This document shows, piece after piece, positions 8,985-17,874 of a stretch of DNA of 64,000 bases (positions are counted from its first letter, which is position 1; each line of letters starts with the position of its first letter). The notes under the pieces are model-generated. The model was not told the origin of the DNA and searched no databases. It saw nothing but the letters and a program-made list of their open reading frames with translations. The DNA comes from Flavobacterium sp. (GTDB taxonomy: Bacteria > Bacteroidota > Bacteroidia > Flavobacteriales > Flavobacteriaceae). The position numbers and the translations under genes were made by a program. The stretch covers positions 109,730-173,729 of the forward strand of contig NZ_JANJUQ010000032.1 in the NCBI RefSeq assembly GCF_024710485.1, given 5' to 3'.

Positions 8985-10105
8985 TTACCGTAAAAGAAGC
9001 CAATACCAAAGCACTGCTTAAAGACTACGTTAAGTTTCCTTTTTCGTTATACCAAAACCATCCTTATTGGGTTCCGCCCTTAATCAGTGATGAACTAGAA
9101 ACATTTGACAAAACCAAAAATCCTGCTTTTACTTCGGCCGAAGCCTATTTTTATTTGGCCTACAAAGACAATAAAATAGTAGGGCGAATTGCTGCTATTA
9201 TCAACTGGGACGAAGTCAATCTGCAACAAAAAAAGAAAGTTCGTTTTGGCTGGTGGGATGTGATAGATGATATTGAAGTAACGAAAGCTTTACTAGAGAA
9301 AGTATATGAGCTTGGAAAAAAGAATCAATTGGAATACGTGGAAGGTCCAATGGGTTTTTCAAATTTGGATAAAGTAGGTGTAGTCACAGAAGGTTTTGAC
9401 GAATTAGGCTCTATGATTACATGGTATAATTTCCCTTACTACAAAGACCATTTGGAACAATTGGGTTATGTAAAAGAGAAAGAATATTTGGAAAATAAAT
9501 TTCCGTTCTCGAATGTGAAACCTGAGTTTTTTTTCAAAGCACAGGAACTGATTAAAAAGCGCTATGAATTGAAAGCGGTTAACTTTAGCCAAACCAAAGA
9601 CATTATGCCTTATGTGGATGAAATGTTTGATTTATTTAACGCTAGTTACGCAAGCCTGTCCTCCTTTGTAGCAATCACTGATGTTCAAAAAGAATATTTC
9701 AAAAAGAAATACATCAGTTTCATCAATCCGGAATACATCAAATTTATACTAGATAAGAATGATAAAATTGTGGCCTTCAGCATAGTGATGCCCAGTTTTT
9801 CAGAAGCCTTGAAAAAAGCCAACGGAAAACTGTTCCCTTTTGGATTTTATCATTTACTCAAAGCAAAAAAAGAAAGCAAAGATGTTCTTTTCTACTTAAT
9901 CGGAGTTGACCCGGAGTACCAAAGTAAAGGAGTAACCGCTATTATTTTCAACGAATACTACAACACCTTCAAAGACAAGGGTATTCAAAATTGCATCCGA
10001 ACACCGGAGTTAGAAGATAACCATGCTATACACAATCTTTGGAAACATTTTGATCCGGTAACTTTTAGAAGAAGAAGAACTTACAAATTAATGCTTTCAC
10101 AATAA
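8981..10105 (+). CDS. GNAT family N-acetyltransferase-like protein
   Basis: A 374-residue soluble protein. The N-terminal half has an HPYWVPPLISDE motif and AYKDNKIVGRIAAIIN (a GNAT-like beta-strand pair); the C-terminal half has a second GNAT-like core with VAFSIVMPSF and the acetyl-CoA-binding region LIGVDPEYQSKGVTAIIF, close to the family motif A. Relatives are often mislabelled GTP cyclohydrolase in databases, as I recall; nothing here supports that. It overlaps the preceding gene by 4 nt, so the two are probably co-expressed. The acceptor substrate is unknown. Confidence 0.7.
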   Translation: MITVKEANTKALLKDYVKFPFSLYQNHPYWVPPLISDELETFDKTKNPAFTSAEAYFYLAYKDNKIVGRIAAIINWDEVNLQQKKKVRFGWWDVIDDIEVTKALLEKVYELGKKNQLEYVEGPMGFSNLDKVGVVTEGFDELGSMITWYNFPYYKDHLEQLGYVKEKEYLENKFPFSNVKPEFFFKAQELIKKRYELKAVNFSQTKDIMPYVDEMFDLFNASYASLSSFVAITDVQKEYFKKKYISFINPEYIKFILDKNDKIVAFSIVMPSFSEALKKANGKLFPFGFYHLLKAKKESKDVLFYLIGVDPEYQSKGVTAIIFNEYYNTFKDKGIQNCIRTPELEDNHAIHNLWKHFDPVTFRRRRTYKLMLSQ

Positions 10106-10330
10106 GATTTTAAGTTAAAAAATGCATTTGGTCGATTAAAAGCAAATGTTCATAGAAAACTTACGTGTTTTTTAACAGTTTTTTAGAAATGTAACTAACT
10201 TTACACTCCCTGTTAAATCTACAAGTACATTTTTTAGAAACTTAATCCTGAGTTTTTTATTTTTCCTAAAAAGAAGCAAAATAAACAAAACCTATTCGTG
10301 ATGTGGTATTTCCAAAAAATACTTAACATT

Positions 10331-13300
10331 ATGAAAAACACTACTTTACTGAAGTTTTTAGGTTTTCCCTCTTACGAGAACTATGTCGTTAGCCGAGGTG
10401 AAAACGGGTTTAAGTTAGATTTTTCCAAAAGCAAAACTTTGGAAGAAGGTCACTCTAAAATCGAGAGTAGATCAAAAAACAAAAGTTTGATTAGCATAGT
10501 AATGCTTGTCATTCTTTTTTTATTTTCTAACCTTACTACTGCACAGATTATTCTGGATGGTGATCCGAGCGATTGGGGGACTTTATTGTCTTCTCCGGGA
10601 GGTATCAAAGCCAGAATAACTGATCCAACTGACGGCACGGATGATATTTGGACATTGGGTTCAAAGGACATCCAGCCCATAAGCCAATGGGCATGGACTA
10701 CCAATAGTGCTAATGACAAAAATAACATGGCCAATGTTGGTTATTATTTTGATGGCACAAAACTTTATTTCTTTGCAGACAGAAGAGCCAATAATGGAGA
10801 CTCCGCTATCGGATTTTGGATATTGCAAGACAGCGTTGGCAAATTAGGTGTCACTAGCGGTGGATTTAGTGGCCAACACGTTGAAGGAGATGTTTTGATG
10901 ATTAGTCACTTTGTTAACGGAGGTTCTGTTGCTGAAATACAAGCATTTCGATGGACAAACGGTGCATTAGACCCAACACCAATTCCTCTTCCTACTACCG
11001 GCTTGGATGCCAGAGTAAATGTTACAACTGTACCTGCCCCGGCTTGGTGGAATTATACTCCTAAATTTGGTGCTCCTAATACATATCCTTCTGAATCTTT
11101 CTTTGAAGGATTTATTGACCTTAGTAGCATTAATTTTAACTTGAGTGTTTGTCTTGGCACATTCTTAGCCGAAACAAGACAATCACAATCTTTAACAGCC
11201 TCTTTGGAAGATTTAGCCAGAGGTAGATTTGGTTCTGTCCCGCTTCCTAAGACTCTAGTAGGAAGTTCATTTTGCAGCTCTGTACCGAATAGTGGTACAA
11301 TCACAATGGCTAATTCTGAAGCTCAAGTAAGCTATCAATTAAAAAACAATGCAGACAACAGCAACGTTCAAATTGCACAATTAGGTGATGGCGAAACCAT
11401 AACTTGGTCTAATTTACCTGCCGGTAGTTATTATGTTGTTGCTACAAATATTTTATCTGAGTGTACAATTGAGATTGGTCGACCGACTTTGGTAAATGTT
11501 GTTCAAGCGCCAACAGTAACAGTCAATTCTCCATCTAAATGTGCCAACGATCCGGCTGTCACCATAACAGCAACAGTCAACCCTGCTGGGACTTACAATT
11601 ACAATTGGACTGTTCCTATGGGTGCCATAAACCCCGGAAATGTAGCATCATTTAGCGCCACAGTTGGTGGTACATACAGTGTTGTGGTAACAAGCACTCA
11701 AACAAATTGTTCCAATTCAGGTTCAGGAACATTGACTGTTAATCCTAACCCAACCTTAGTAACTAATAATCCGGCACCTGTTTGTGCTCCTTTGACTGTA
11801 GATTTAACAGCAGCAGCTGTTACTGCGGGAAGCAATTTACAAGGCGGTTCACTTTCCTATTGGACTAATGCTGAGGCAACTACCCCTCTCAATAATCCAG
11901 CTGCGGTAAATACGTCTGGAACATATTATATTAAAGTTACAACTTCAGCCAATTGTACTGATATTAAACCTGTAACTGTAACTGTAATTCCAATCATTCC
12001 GATTGTCATAAACTGTCCTCAAAACATCAACACCAGTGCTTGTGCTTATGCAGACCAAGCGGCTGTAAATGCAGCTTTCCAAAATTGGCTGGCCGGTTTT
12101 ACTGCCTCCGGAGGTAACGGAATTTTGGCTACATCAGGTTTACAAAATCATACAGCTCCAAGTTTATGTCAAGGTGGAACAGTAACTGTTAACTTTAACG
12201 CTTCAGATGACTGTGGCAAACAAGTAAACTGTTCAGCTACTTTCACTATCACAGCTCCGGCTGCAGTGACTACTAACGCGCCGGCTAATGCTTCAGCTTC
12301 AGCTTGTGCTTACGCTGACCAAGCTGCGGTCAACGCTGCCTTTGATGCTTTCCTTAACGGATTCAGCGTAAGTGGTGGTTGTGACCCTAACGGTAGCTTC
12401 GCAGGACAACCTGTTGCGCCTAGCCTTTGTGAGGGTGGAACTACTACAGTAACTTACAACGTATCGGATAAATGTTATACCGGATCGGTTAGTAGAACTT
12501 TCACTATCACAGTTGCTCCAGCTTTAGTATTGAATTCTCCCGATAGCGCTTTGATAAATTCTTGTGATTACCCTGATCAAGCAGCGGTTGATGCAGCATT
12601 TGCTGTATGGTTAAGCCAATTCAGCGTTAGCGGTGGTTGTAACCCGGTAGGAGATTATGGTTCACCTGCTGCACCACCATTATGCAGTGGAGGCACTACG
12701 ACTGTTACGTATACAGTAACTGATAAATGTACTTCACCAACGGTTACGGAGACATTTACCGTGATACCTGCAGCCAAATTACAAATCAATTGCCCTGCTG
12801 ACAGAATGGCTGAATGTGGTAAAAATGTTGCTTTAGAATTTGAAGCTTGGAAAAACTCTTTCAGTTATTCAGGCGGATGTGATAATGCTGTAGCAACCGA
12901 TTTATCTCAATTGCAGGCACCAGAACCAGGTCAGTCAATTACAGTGACTTTTACGGTAACTGACAATTGTCAAACTGTTTCATGCACTGCTAGATTCTCT
13001 GTTGACACTTGTGGAGAAGGATGTACATTGGGATACTGGAAATCACACACTGACAGATGGTGCCCTTCATACAGAACTTGTGACTTGTTTGGTGCTGTAT
13101 TCACTAATGCACCTTCAAGTTTGGCTAATTTAACCTTATTACAAGCCTTAAATTTAGGTGGTGGCGGAATTAATAACTTGGCTCGCCAAGGAGTTGCTGC
13201 CCTATTAAATGCTTGTAGTGATGAAGTTGACTATGCCGGCTTCCAAGACGTCACTCAAGATGTTATTGATGCCGTAAACCAAGCTTTTGCTACCGGCGGA

Positions 13301-13678
13301 AATGCTCCTGGATTCTTAGCATCTCAATTAGATGAGTTTAATAACATAGGATGCCCGTTAGGAGGTACAAGAGCAACAAGCTCATCGAATTGTACAACAC
13401 CTTCGGCTCCAAGCTTAACAGCAGCATTCCAGAGAATAAGTGTGAAAGTATATCCTAATCCAACCAATAAAAACTTTAATGTTGATTTGGCAACCATTAG
13501 TGAAGATAAAATTTCAGTAGCTGTTTACGATATGCTAGGAAGATTAGTTGATACCGTAGATGTAGATCCTAAAAACACCTTATTGGTTCAAATTGGTGAC
13601 CAATATCCTTCAGGGGTTTATAATGTAGTCGTTACTCAAGGTGAAGAAGTAAAAACACTGAGAGTCATTAAACGATAA
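10331..13678 (+). CDS. Large secreted T9SS cargo with Ig/HYR-like repeats and a Cys-rich GYWKSH domain
   Basis: About 1115 residues. I chose ATG 10331 over the upstream GTG 10298. An unusually long N-terminal region (about 50 residues) precedes the hydrophobic signal core (residues about 51-70) and a TTAQ cleavage site. Next come a beta-rich region beginning ILDGDPSDWG, a Gly-rich Ig-like part, four repeats with CAYADQAAVNAAF and SGGC motifs, a Cys-rich domain (CTLGYWKSH, then WCPSYRTCDLFG), and a C-terminal type A sorting domain (ISVKVYPNPTNKNFNV to the end). It should be exported by Sec, then by T9SS, and attached to the cell surface or released. Function unknown; adhesion or matrix binding is an inference from the domain style. 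The 225-nt upstream gap contains only A+T-rich sequence and a weak inverted repeat at 10124-10147. Confidence 0.82.
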   Translation: MKNTTLLKFLGFPSYENYVVSRGENGFKLDFSKSKTLEEGHSKIESRSKNKSLISIVMLVILFLFSNLTTAQIILDGDPSDWGTLLSSPGGIKARITDPTDGTDDIWTLGSKDIQPISQWAWTTNSANDKNNMANVGYYFDGTKLYFFADRRANNGDSAIGFWILQDSVGKLGVTSGGFSGQHVEGDVLMISHFVNGGSVAEIQAFRWTNGALDPTPIPLPTTGLDARVNVTTVPAPAWWNYTPKFGAPNTYPSESFFEGFIDLSSINFNLSVCLGTFLAETRQSQSLTASLEDLARGRFGSVPLPKTLVGSSFCSSVPNSGTITMANSEAQVSYQLKNNADNSNVQIAQLGDGETITWSNLPAGSYYVVATNILSECTIEIGRPTLVNVVQAPTVTVNSPSKCANDPAVTITATVNPAGTYNYNWTVPMGAINPGNVASFSATVGGTYSVVVTSTQTNCSNSGSGTLTVNPNPTLVTNNPAPVCAPLTVDLTAAAVTAGSNLQGGSLSYWTNAEATTPLNNPAAVNTSGTYYIKVTTSANCTDIKPVTVTVIPIIPIVINCPQNINTSACAYADQAAVNAAFQNWLAGFTASGGNGILATSGLQNHTAPSLCQGGTVTVNFNASDDCGKQVNCSATFTITAPAAVTTNAPANASASACAYADQAAVNAAFDAFLNGFSVSGGCDPNGSFAGQPVAPSLCEGGTTTVTYNVSDKCYTGSVSRTFTITVAPALVLNSPDSALINSCDYPDQAAVDAAFAVWLSQFSVSGGCNPVGDYGSPAAPPLCSGGTTTVTYTVTDKCTSPTVTETFTVIPAAKLQINCPADRMAECGKNVALEFEAWKNSFSYSGGCDNAVATDLSQLQAPEPGQSITVTFTVTDNCQTVSCTARFSVDTCGEGCTLGYWKSHTDRWCPSYRTCDLFGAVFTNAPSSLANLTLLQALNLGGGGINNLARQGVAALLNACSDEVDYAGFQDVTQDVIDAVNQAFATGGNAPGFLASQLDEFNNIGCPLGGTRATSSSNCTTPSAPSLTAAFQRISVKVYPNPTNKNFNVDLATISEDKISVAVYDMLGRLVDTVDVDPKNTLLVQIGDQYPSGVYNVVVTQGEEVKTLRVIKR
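12004..13014 (+). repeat. Four intragenic repeat modules in the T9SS cargo gene
   Basis: Four modules of about 80-90 codons begin near 12004, 12267, 12526 and 12778. Each has the plan: two to three residues, Cys, AYADQAAVNAAF or a variant, a short aromatic segment, SGGC (SGGNG in the first), then LCxGGTxTVTYxVSDxC. The second and third copies are closest; the fourth has lost the DQAAV core (CGKNVALEFEAW). They resemble HYR-like Ig modules. Confidence 0.8.
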
Positions 13679-13696
13679 TTAATACTTAAGTTTAAT

Positions 13697-13729
13697 AAAA
13701 AACCCTTTCCGATTGGAAAGGGTTTTTTT
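13697..13729 (+). terminator. Bidirectional rho-independent terminator
   Basis: AACCCTTTCC (13701-13710) pairs with GGAAAGGGTT (13713-13722 plus loop GATT), flanked by A-rich and T-rich tracts. It separates the convergent T9SS cargo gene and glmM. Confidence 0.9.
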
Positions 13730-13744
13730 ATAGTTCAATAAAAA

Positions 13745-15133
13745 TTAAATACCAGCAATCAATTTTATGTCATCAATTATTCTGAAAGCTAAAGCATCAG
13801 CTTCCTCTTGTGTAGGAGCTTCGGTATAAATCCGGATTATTGGTTCTGTATTCGATTTACGCAAATGAACCCATTCCGAAGCAAAATCAATTTTCACACC
13901 GTCTATGGTAGAGATGTTCTCACTTTTATATTTATCGGTCATACTAGATAAAATAGCGTCAACATTTATTTGAGGTGTTAACTCAATTTTATTTTTACTC
14001 ATATAATACTGAGGATAGGAAGCTCTCAATTCGGCTACCGTCATGTCAAGATTAGCCAAATGCGTCAAAAACAAAGCTACCCCAACCAAACTATCGCGGC
14101 CGTAATGCAACTCCGGATAAATAATACCGCCATTACCTTCACCACCAATAATCGCATTGTTCGACTTCATCATTTCAACTACATTAACTTCTCCTACCGC
14201 ACTGGCTTGGTAACTGCCTCCGTGTTTTTGGGTAATATCTCTTAAAGCACGCGAAGAAGACATATTGGAAACGGTATTGCCCGGTGTTTTACCCAACACA
14301 TAATCGGCACAAGCCACCAAAGTATATTCTTCTCCAAACATTTCACCATCATTAGAGATAAAGGCCAATCGGTCAACATCAGGATCTACAACAATTCCGA
14401 AATCGGCTTTTTCTTCCACTACCAACTTACAGATATCACCCAAATGCTCTTTCAAAGGCTCAGGATTGTGTGGAAAATGACCATTTGGTTCACAATACAA
14501 TTTCACACACTCCACGCCCATTTGTTCCAATAACTTTGGAATGATAATCCCTCCGGAAGAATTCACGCCGTCAACAACGACCTTAAATTTTCGCTTAGCC
14601 ACTGCTTCGGCGTCTACCAATGGCAATTGTAAAACCTCATCAATATGAATATCCATAAAAGCATCGTTGGTCGTAACCTCGCCTAAACTATCCACATCGG
14701 AAAAATCAAAAGCTTCCGCCTCGGCGATTTCGAGAATCTTAGCGCCATCGGCTCCGCTTAAAAATTCACCTTTAGCATTCAGCAACTTCAAGGCATTCCA
14801 TTGTTTCGGATTGTGTGAAGCGGTTAAAATAATACCGCCATCGGCTTCTTCTAAAGGAACAGCAACCTCAACGGTTGGTGTAGTCGACAAGCCTAAATCG
14901 ATGACATCAATTCCTAATCCCACCAATGTATTTACCACTAAATTGTGAATCATAGGACCTGAGATACGGGCATCACGACCTATCACAACTTTTAGTTTGT
15001 CTTTTTGAATATTATTTTTCAGGAATGTCCCATAGGCCGAAGCAAATTTTACGGCATCAACAGGTGTTAAATTGTCTCCAACTTTACCTCCTATAGTACC
15101 CCGAATTCCCGAGATTGATTTGATAAGTGTCAT
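13745..15133 (-). CDS. glmM: Phosphoglucosamine mutase
   Basis: A 462-residue alpha-D-phosphohexomutase. It shows the four family sites in order: the phosphoserine loop ILTASHNPKQWNALK near residue 100, the metal-binding loop DPDVDRLAF near residue 240, the sugar-recognition loop GGEGNGGIIYPELHYGRD, and the phosphate-binding loop RKSNTEPIIRIYTEA near the C-terminus. It converts glucosamine-6-phosphate to glucosamine-1-phosphate, the step before UDP-GlcNAc in peptidoglycan and LPS synthesis. The Asn in the GEGNGG loop and the overall length fit Bacteroidota GlmM; a phosphomannomutase activity cannot be excluded. It is transcribed alone. Confidence 0.88.
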   Translation of the reverse strand: MTLIKSISGIRGTIGGKVGDNLTPVDAVKFASAYGTFLKNNIQKDKLKVVIGRDARISGPMIHNLVVNTLVGLGIDVIDLGLSTTPTVEVAVPLEEADGGIILTASHNPKQWNALKLLNAKGEFLSGADGAKILEIAEAEAFDFSDVDSLGEVTTNDAFMDIHIDEVLQLPLVDAEAVAKRKFKVVVDGVNSSGGIIIPKLLEQMGVECVKLYCEPNGHFPHNPEPLKEHLGDICKLVVEEKADFGIVVDPDVDRLAFISNDGEMFGEEYTLVACADYVLGKTPGNTVSNMSSSRALRDITQKHGGSYQASAVGEVNVVEMMKSNNAIIGGEGNGGIIYPELHYGRDSLVGVALFLTHLANLDMTVAELRASYPQYYMSKNKIELTPQINVDAILSSMTDKYKSENISTIDGVKIDFASEWVHLRKSNTEPIIRIYTEAPTQEEADALAFRIIDDIKLIAGI

Positions 15134-15174
15134 TTTTTGCTATTTTGGTTTTGAAGTACAAATATAAAAAAGTT

Positions 15175-15204
15175 ACTAAGGTACTAAGGCACTAAGGTGC
15201 TAAG
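15175..15204. repeat. Short tandem repeat, 8-bp unit ACTAAGGY
   Basis: ACTAAGGT, ACTAAGGC, ACTAAGGT and a partial GCTAAG follow each other without gaps in the divergent gap between glmM and the acpH-like gene. Related sequence (AGTTTCTCAGAAACT, TTAGTACCG) lies at 15269-15290. Confidence 0.8.
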
Positions 15205-15311
15205 TTTTCAAAAGCTTGTACTAAAAAACAAACTTTACTATATTTACAGAACAACACAGAGCAATTCTTAGTTTCTCAGAAACTTAGTACCGCAGCGCCT
15301 AAAAAACAAAC

Positions 15312-15896
15312 ATGAACTTCCTAGCCCACATTTATCTTTCCGGCGACAACGATTTGCTTAAAATCGGAAACTTTATGGCCGATAGTATTCGTGGGCACCA
15401 ATATGAAGCCTATCCGACCGAAATTAGAAAGGGAATTTTACTGCACCGAGCCATTGACAGTTTTACCGATACACATCCTATTTACCGCCAAAGTAAACAT
15501 CGTTTACATGAAAAATACGGTCACTATTCCGGTGTGATTATGGACATCTTTTACGACCATTTTTTGGCCAAAAATTGGAATAACTATTCTGATGAAAAAT
15601 TGGAAGACTATGCTGAAAGCTTCTACAGCCTACTCAGAAACAATTACGAAATCTTAACCGAAAGAGCCAAAGGCATGATTCCGTATATGATTGGTCGGAA
15701 TTGGTTGGTCAGTTACGCCTCAATTGAAGGTTTGGAAATGATTATGTTTCAAATGAATCATCGAACCAAAAATCGTGTAGCCATGCATGAGTCTGTAATT
15801 GAACTTCAAGAGTTTTACACCGAATTCGAACGAGAATTCCGATTGTTTTTTGATGAATTAAAGCAACATTGTCTAGAAAAGTTAGCCGAAATTTAA
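15312..15896 (+). CDS. Acyl carrier protein phosphodiesterase (AcpH/DUF479)
   Basis: 194 residues, the usual length of the AcpH family. Family motifs are MNFLAHIYLSGD at the start, GNFMADSIRGH, an HRAIDSFTDTHP block holding the HD-type metal-binding residues, and GVIMDIFYDHFLAKNW. Such enzymes remove the 4'-phosphopantetheine group from acyl carrier protein, at least in E. coli; function in this organism is inferred from similarity. It stands alone, divergent from glmM, downstream of short tandem repeats. Confidence 0.85.
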   Translation: MNFLAHIYLSGDNDLLKIGNFMADSIRGHQYEAYPTEIRKGILLHRAIDSFTDTHPIYRQSKHRLHEKYGHYSGVIMDIFYDHFLAKNWNNYSDEKLEDYAESFYSLLRNNYEILTERAKGMIPYMIGRNWLVSYASIEGLEMIMFQMNHRTKNRVAMHESVIELQEFYTEFEREFRLFFDELKQHCLEKLAEI

Positions 15897-15967
15897 GCTT
15901 GATTTTACAATTGCTATCCCATTTGTTTTTTGAAATCGTATCTTAGCGGTTCAAATGATTGATCAAA

Positions 15968-17785
15968 ATGCCTTCAAACAAAGCTTCCCTTTTTAAAATT
16001 GTTTTCCGAAGTATTTTCAGAAGAGCCGAAAACCTGGTTTTTCTTTTGAAAGACAAACTCAACGAGAGAAACTTTATCTATTTCGCTTGCGTTGCTGTGG
16101 CCATTACTTGTTCATTTGCGGTAATTCTGCTTAAAAGTTTTGCGCACAACATTTTTTTGTTGGCCAACGATATTAATGGTTTCCTGAAATTACCTTACAT
16201 CAACAGTTTATTACCCATAGCCGGAATTTTATTGACTGTATTTGTAGTTCGCAATTTTTTGAATAATCAAATAGAAAAAGGAAGTTCCAAAGTACTTTAC
16301 GCCGTAGCCAAAAAAGGTGGTATTATGCCCAAAAAGCAAATGTACGCCCAAATAGTAACCAGTTCCTTAACGGTTGGTTTAGGCGGTTCGGCGGGATTGG
16401 AAAGTCCGATTGTGATTACCGGAGCAGCCTTTGGTTCTAATTTCGCTCAGAAATACCATTTGTCGCAAAAAGACCGAATCTTACTCTTGGCTTGTGGTGT
16501 GGCAGCCGGAATTGGTGCTGCGTTCAACGCACCGATTGCCGGGGTTTTGTTTGCTATTGAAGTGGTTTTAACCGATATTTCCATCGCTGCTTTCATTCCG
16601 ATTATTATCTCGGCTGCTACCGGCGCTTTGGTTTCGACTATTTCTTTGAGCGATGATGTTATCCTGAACTTCCAACAAAAACTACAATTCGATTACCACA
16701 ATACACCTTATTACATTCTGCTTGGTATTTTGGCCGGACTGACCTCAGTATATCACGCTCGAAATTTTCAAAAAGTGGAGAAGTTCTTCGGTACCTTTAA
16801 AAATAAAGGCTATCGAAAAGCGTTGTTTGGTGCGATTTTATTAGCCATACTCATTTTCTTCTTTCCAACACTGTTCGGAGAAGGATATGAAACCATCCGA
16901 ACTTTAGCCTCTAAAAATCCTGAAATATTGCTCAACAACACCATGCTTGAACGCTTTAAGAGCGAATGGGTTTTATTGGCTTTTGTTGGTGCCAGCATGC
17001 TGTTGAAAGCTTTTGCTACCGGATTAACATTGGGCAGCGGCGGAAATGGCGGCAACTTTGCACCTTCCCTATTTGTCGGTTCTTATTTGGGTTACTTTGT
17101 GGCGAAATCTATCAACCTACTCAACTTTACCCATCCTTTGCCTATTGCCAACTTTACCATAGTAGGGATGGCCGGTATTTTGAGCGGCTTGTTTCATGCG
17201 CCTTTAACCGCCATTTTCCTCATCGTGGAAATTACCGGTGGCTACGACTTAATGGTACCGCTTATGATTGTTTCCTCTGTTAGCTTTGCGGTTTCCAAAC
17301 AGTTTGAAAAACATTCCATGGACGTAAAAGGATTGGCCGACAAAGGCGAAGTTTTCACTAGTGACAAAGACAAAAACATTTTGCAAAGTATTAACTTTTA
17401 TAATTTAGTTCAACAACACTACAAAGCCCTAAGCCTTAAAGATTCTCCTAAAACTGTAGTAGAAATTTTCTCCACAAGTGACCAAAAAATAATTCCGATT
17501 GTAGATGAAGACAGATCTCTTATAGGCTTGATTGATTTTGAAGACGTGAAGGCTTTTATCTTTAATCCGAATCATGTCAAGTTTATGACTTTATCGGAAA
17601 TCATGAGCCAACCTAAGGAATTAGTCCTTTTTGAAGACAAACCCGAGAAAATCATGAAACTTTTCGAAACCTCCGGAGCCACTATCCTACCGGTAATCTT
17701 CAAAGGAAAATACTTCGGATTTCTATCTAAGATAGATGTCCTTGAAAGCTATCGTCACCGATTGAAAGAGATGATAATCGAATAG
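15968..17785 (+). CDS. ClC-type chloride channel with CBS pair
   Basis: 605 residues from ATG 15968; the frame also allows a TTG 9 nt upstream. The ClC membrane domain covers roughly residues 30-430, with the gating-glutamate region GSAGLESPIVITGAAFG, the NAPIAGVLFAIEVV helix, and GSGGNGGNFAPSLFVG for the anion path. The C-terminal part has two CBS modules (residues about 470-600). At the position of the E. coli proton glutamate (second Glu of IIEEM) this protein has Val (AIEVV), as in channel-type ClCs, so passive chloride conduction rather than exchange is a reasonable inference. The gating Glu is kept. Upstream TATCTTAG is near the -7 consensus. Confidence 0.88.
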   Translation: MPSNKASLFKIVFRSIFRRAENLVFLLKDKLNERNFIYFACVAVAITCSFAVILLKSFAHNIFLLANDINGFLKLPYINSLLPIAGILLTVFVVRNFLNNQIEKGSSKVLYAVAKKGGIMPKKQMYAQIVTSSLTVGLGGSAGLESPIVITGAAFGSNFAQKYHLSQKDRILLLACGVAAGIGAAFNAPIAGVLFAIEVVLTDISIAAFIPIIISAATGALVSTISLSDDVILNFQQKLQFDYHNTPYYILLGILAGLTSVYHARNFQKVEKFFGTFKNKGYRKALFGAILLAILIFFFPTLFGEGYETIRTLASKNPEILLNNTMLERFKSEWVLLAFVGASMLLKAFATGLTLGSGGNGGNFAPSLFVGSYLGYFVAKSINLLNFTHPLPIANFTIVGMAGILSGLFHAPLTAIFLIVEITGGYDLMVPLMIVSSVSFAVSKQFEKHSMDVKGLADKGEVFTSDKDKNILQSINFYNLVQQHYKALSLKDSPKTVVEIFSTSDQKIIPIVDEDRSLIGLIDFEDVKAFIFNPNHVKFMTLSEIMSQPKELVLFEDKPEKIMKLFETSGATILPVIFKGKYFGFLSKIDVLESYRHRLKEMIIE

Positions 17786-17874
17786 TTTTTTAACAACAAC
17801 TTCTCAATTGTCTATTCGAAAATTCTTTTCAAAAGCTTACCTTTGCTTCCTAAATTTCGGAATGCCAAATTGCT

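Noticed and set aside
15175..15204. Possible CRISPR repeat near glmM
   Set aside because: Units are 8 bp and directly adjacent, without spacers or cas genes.
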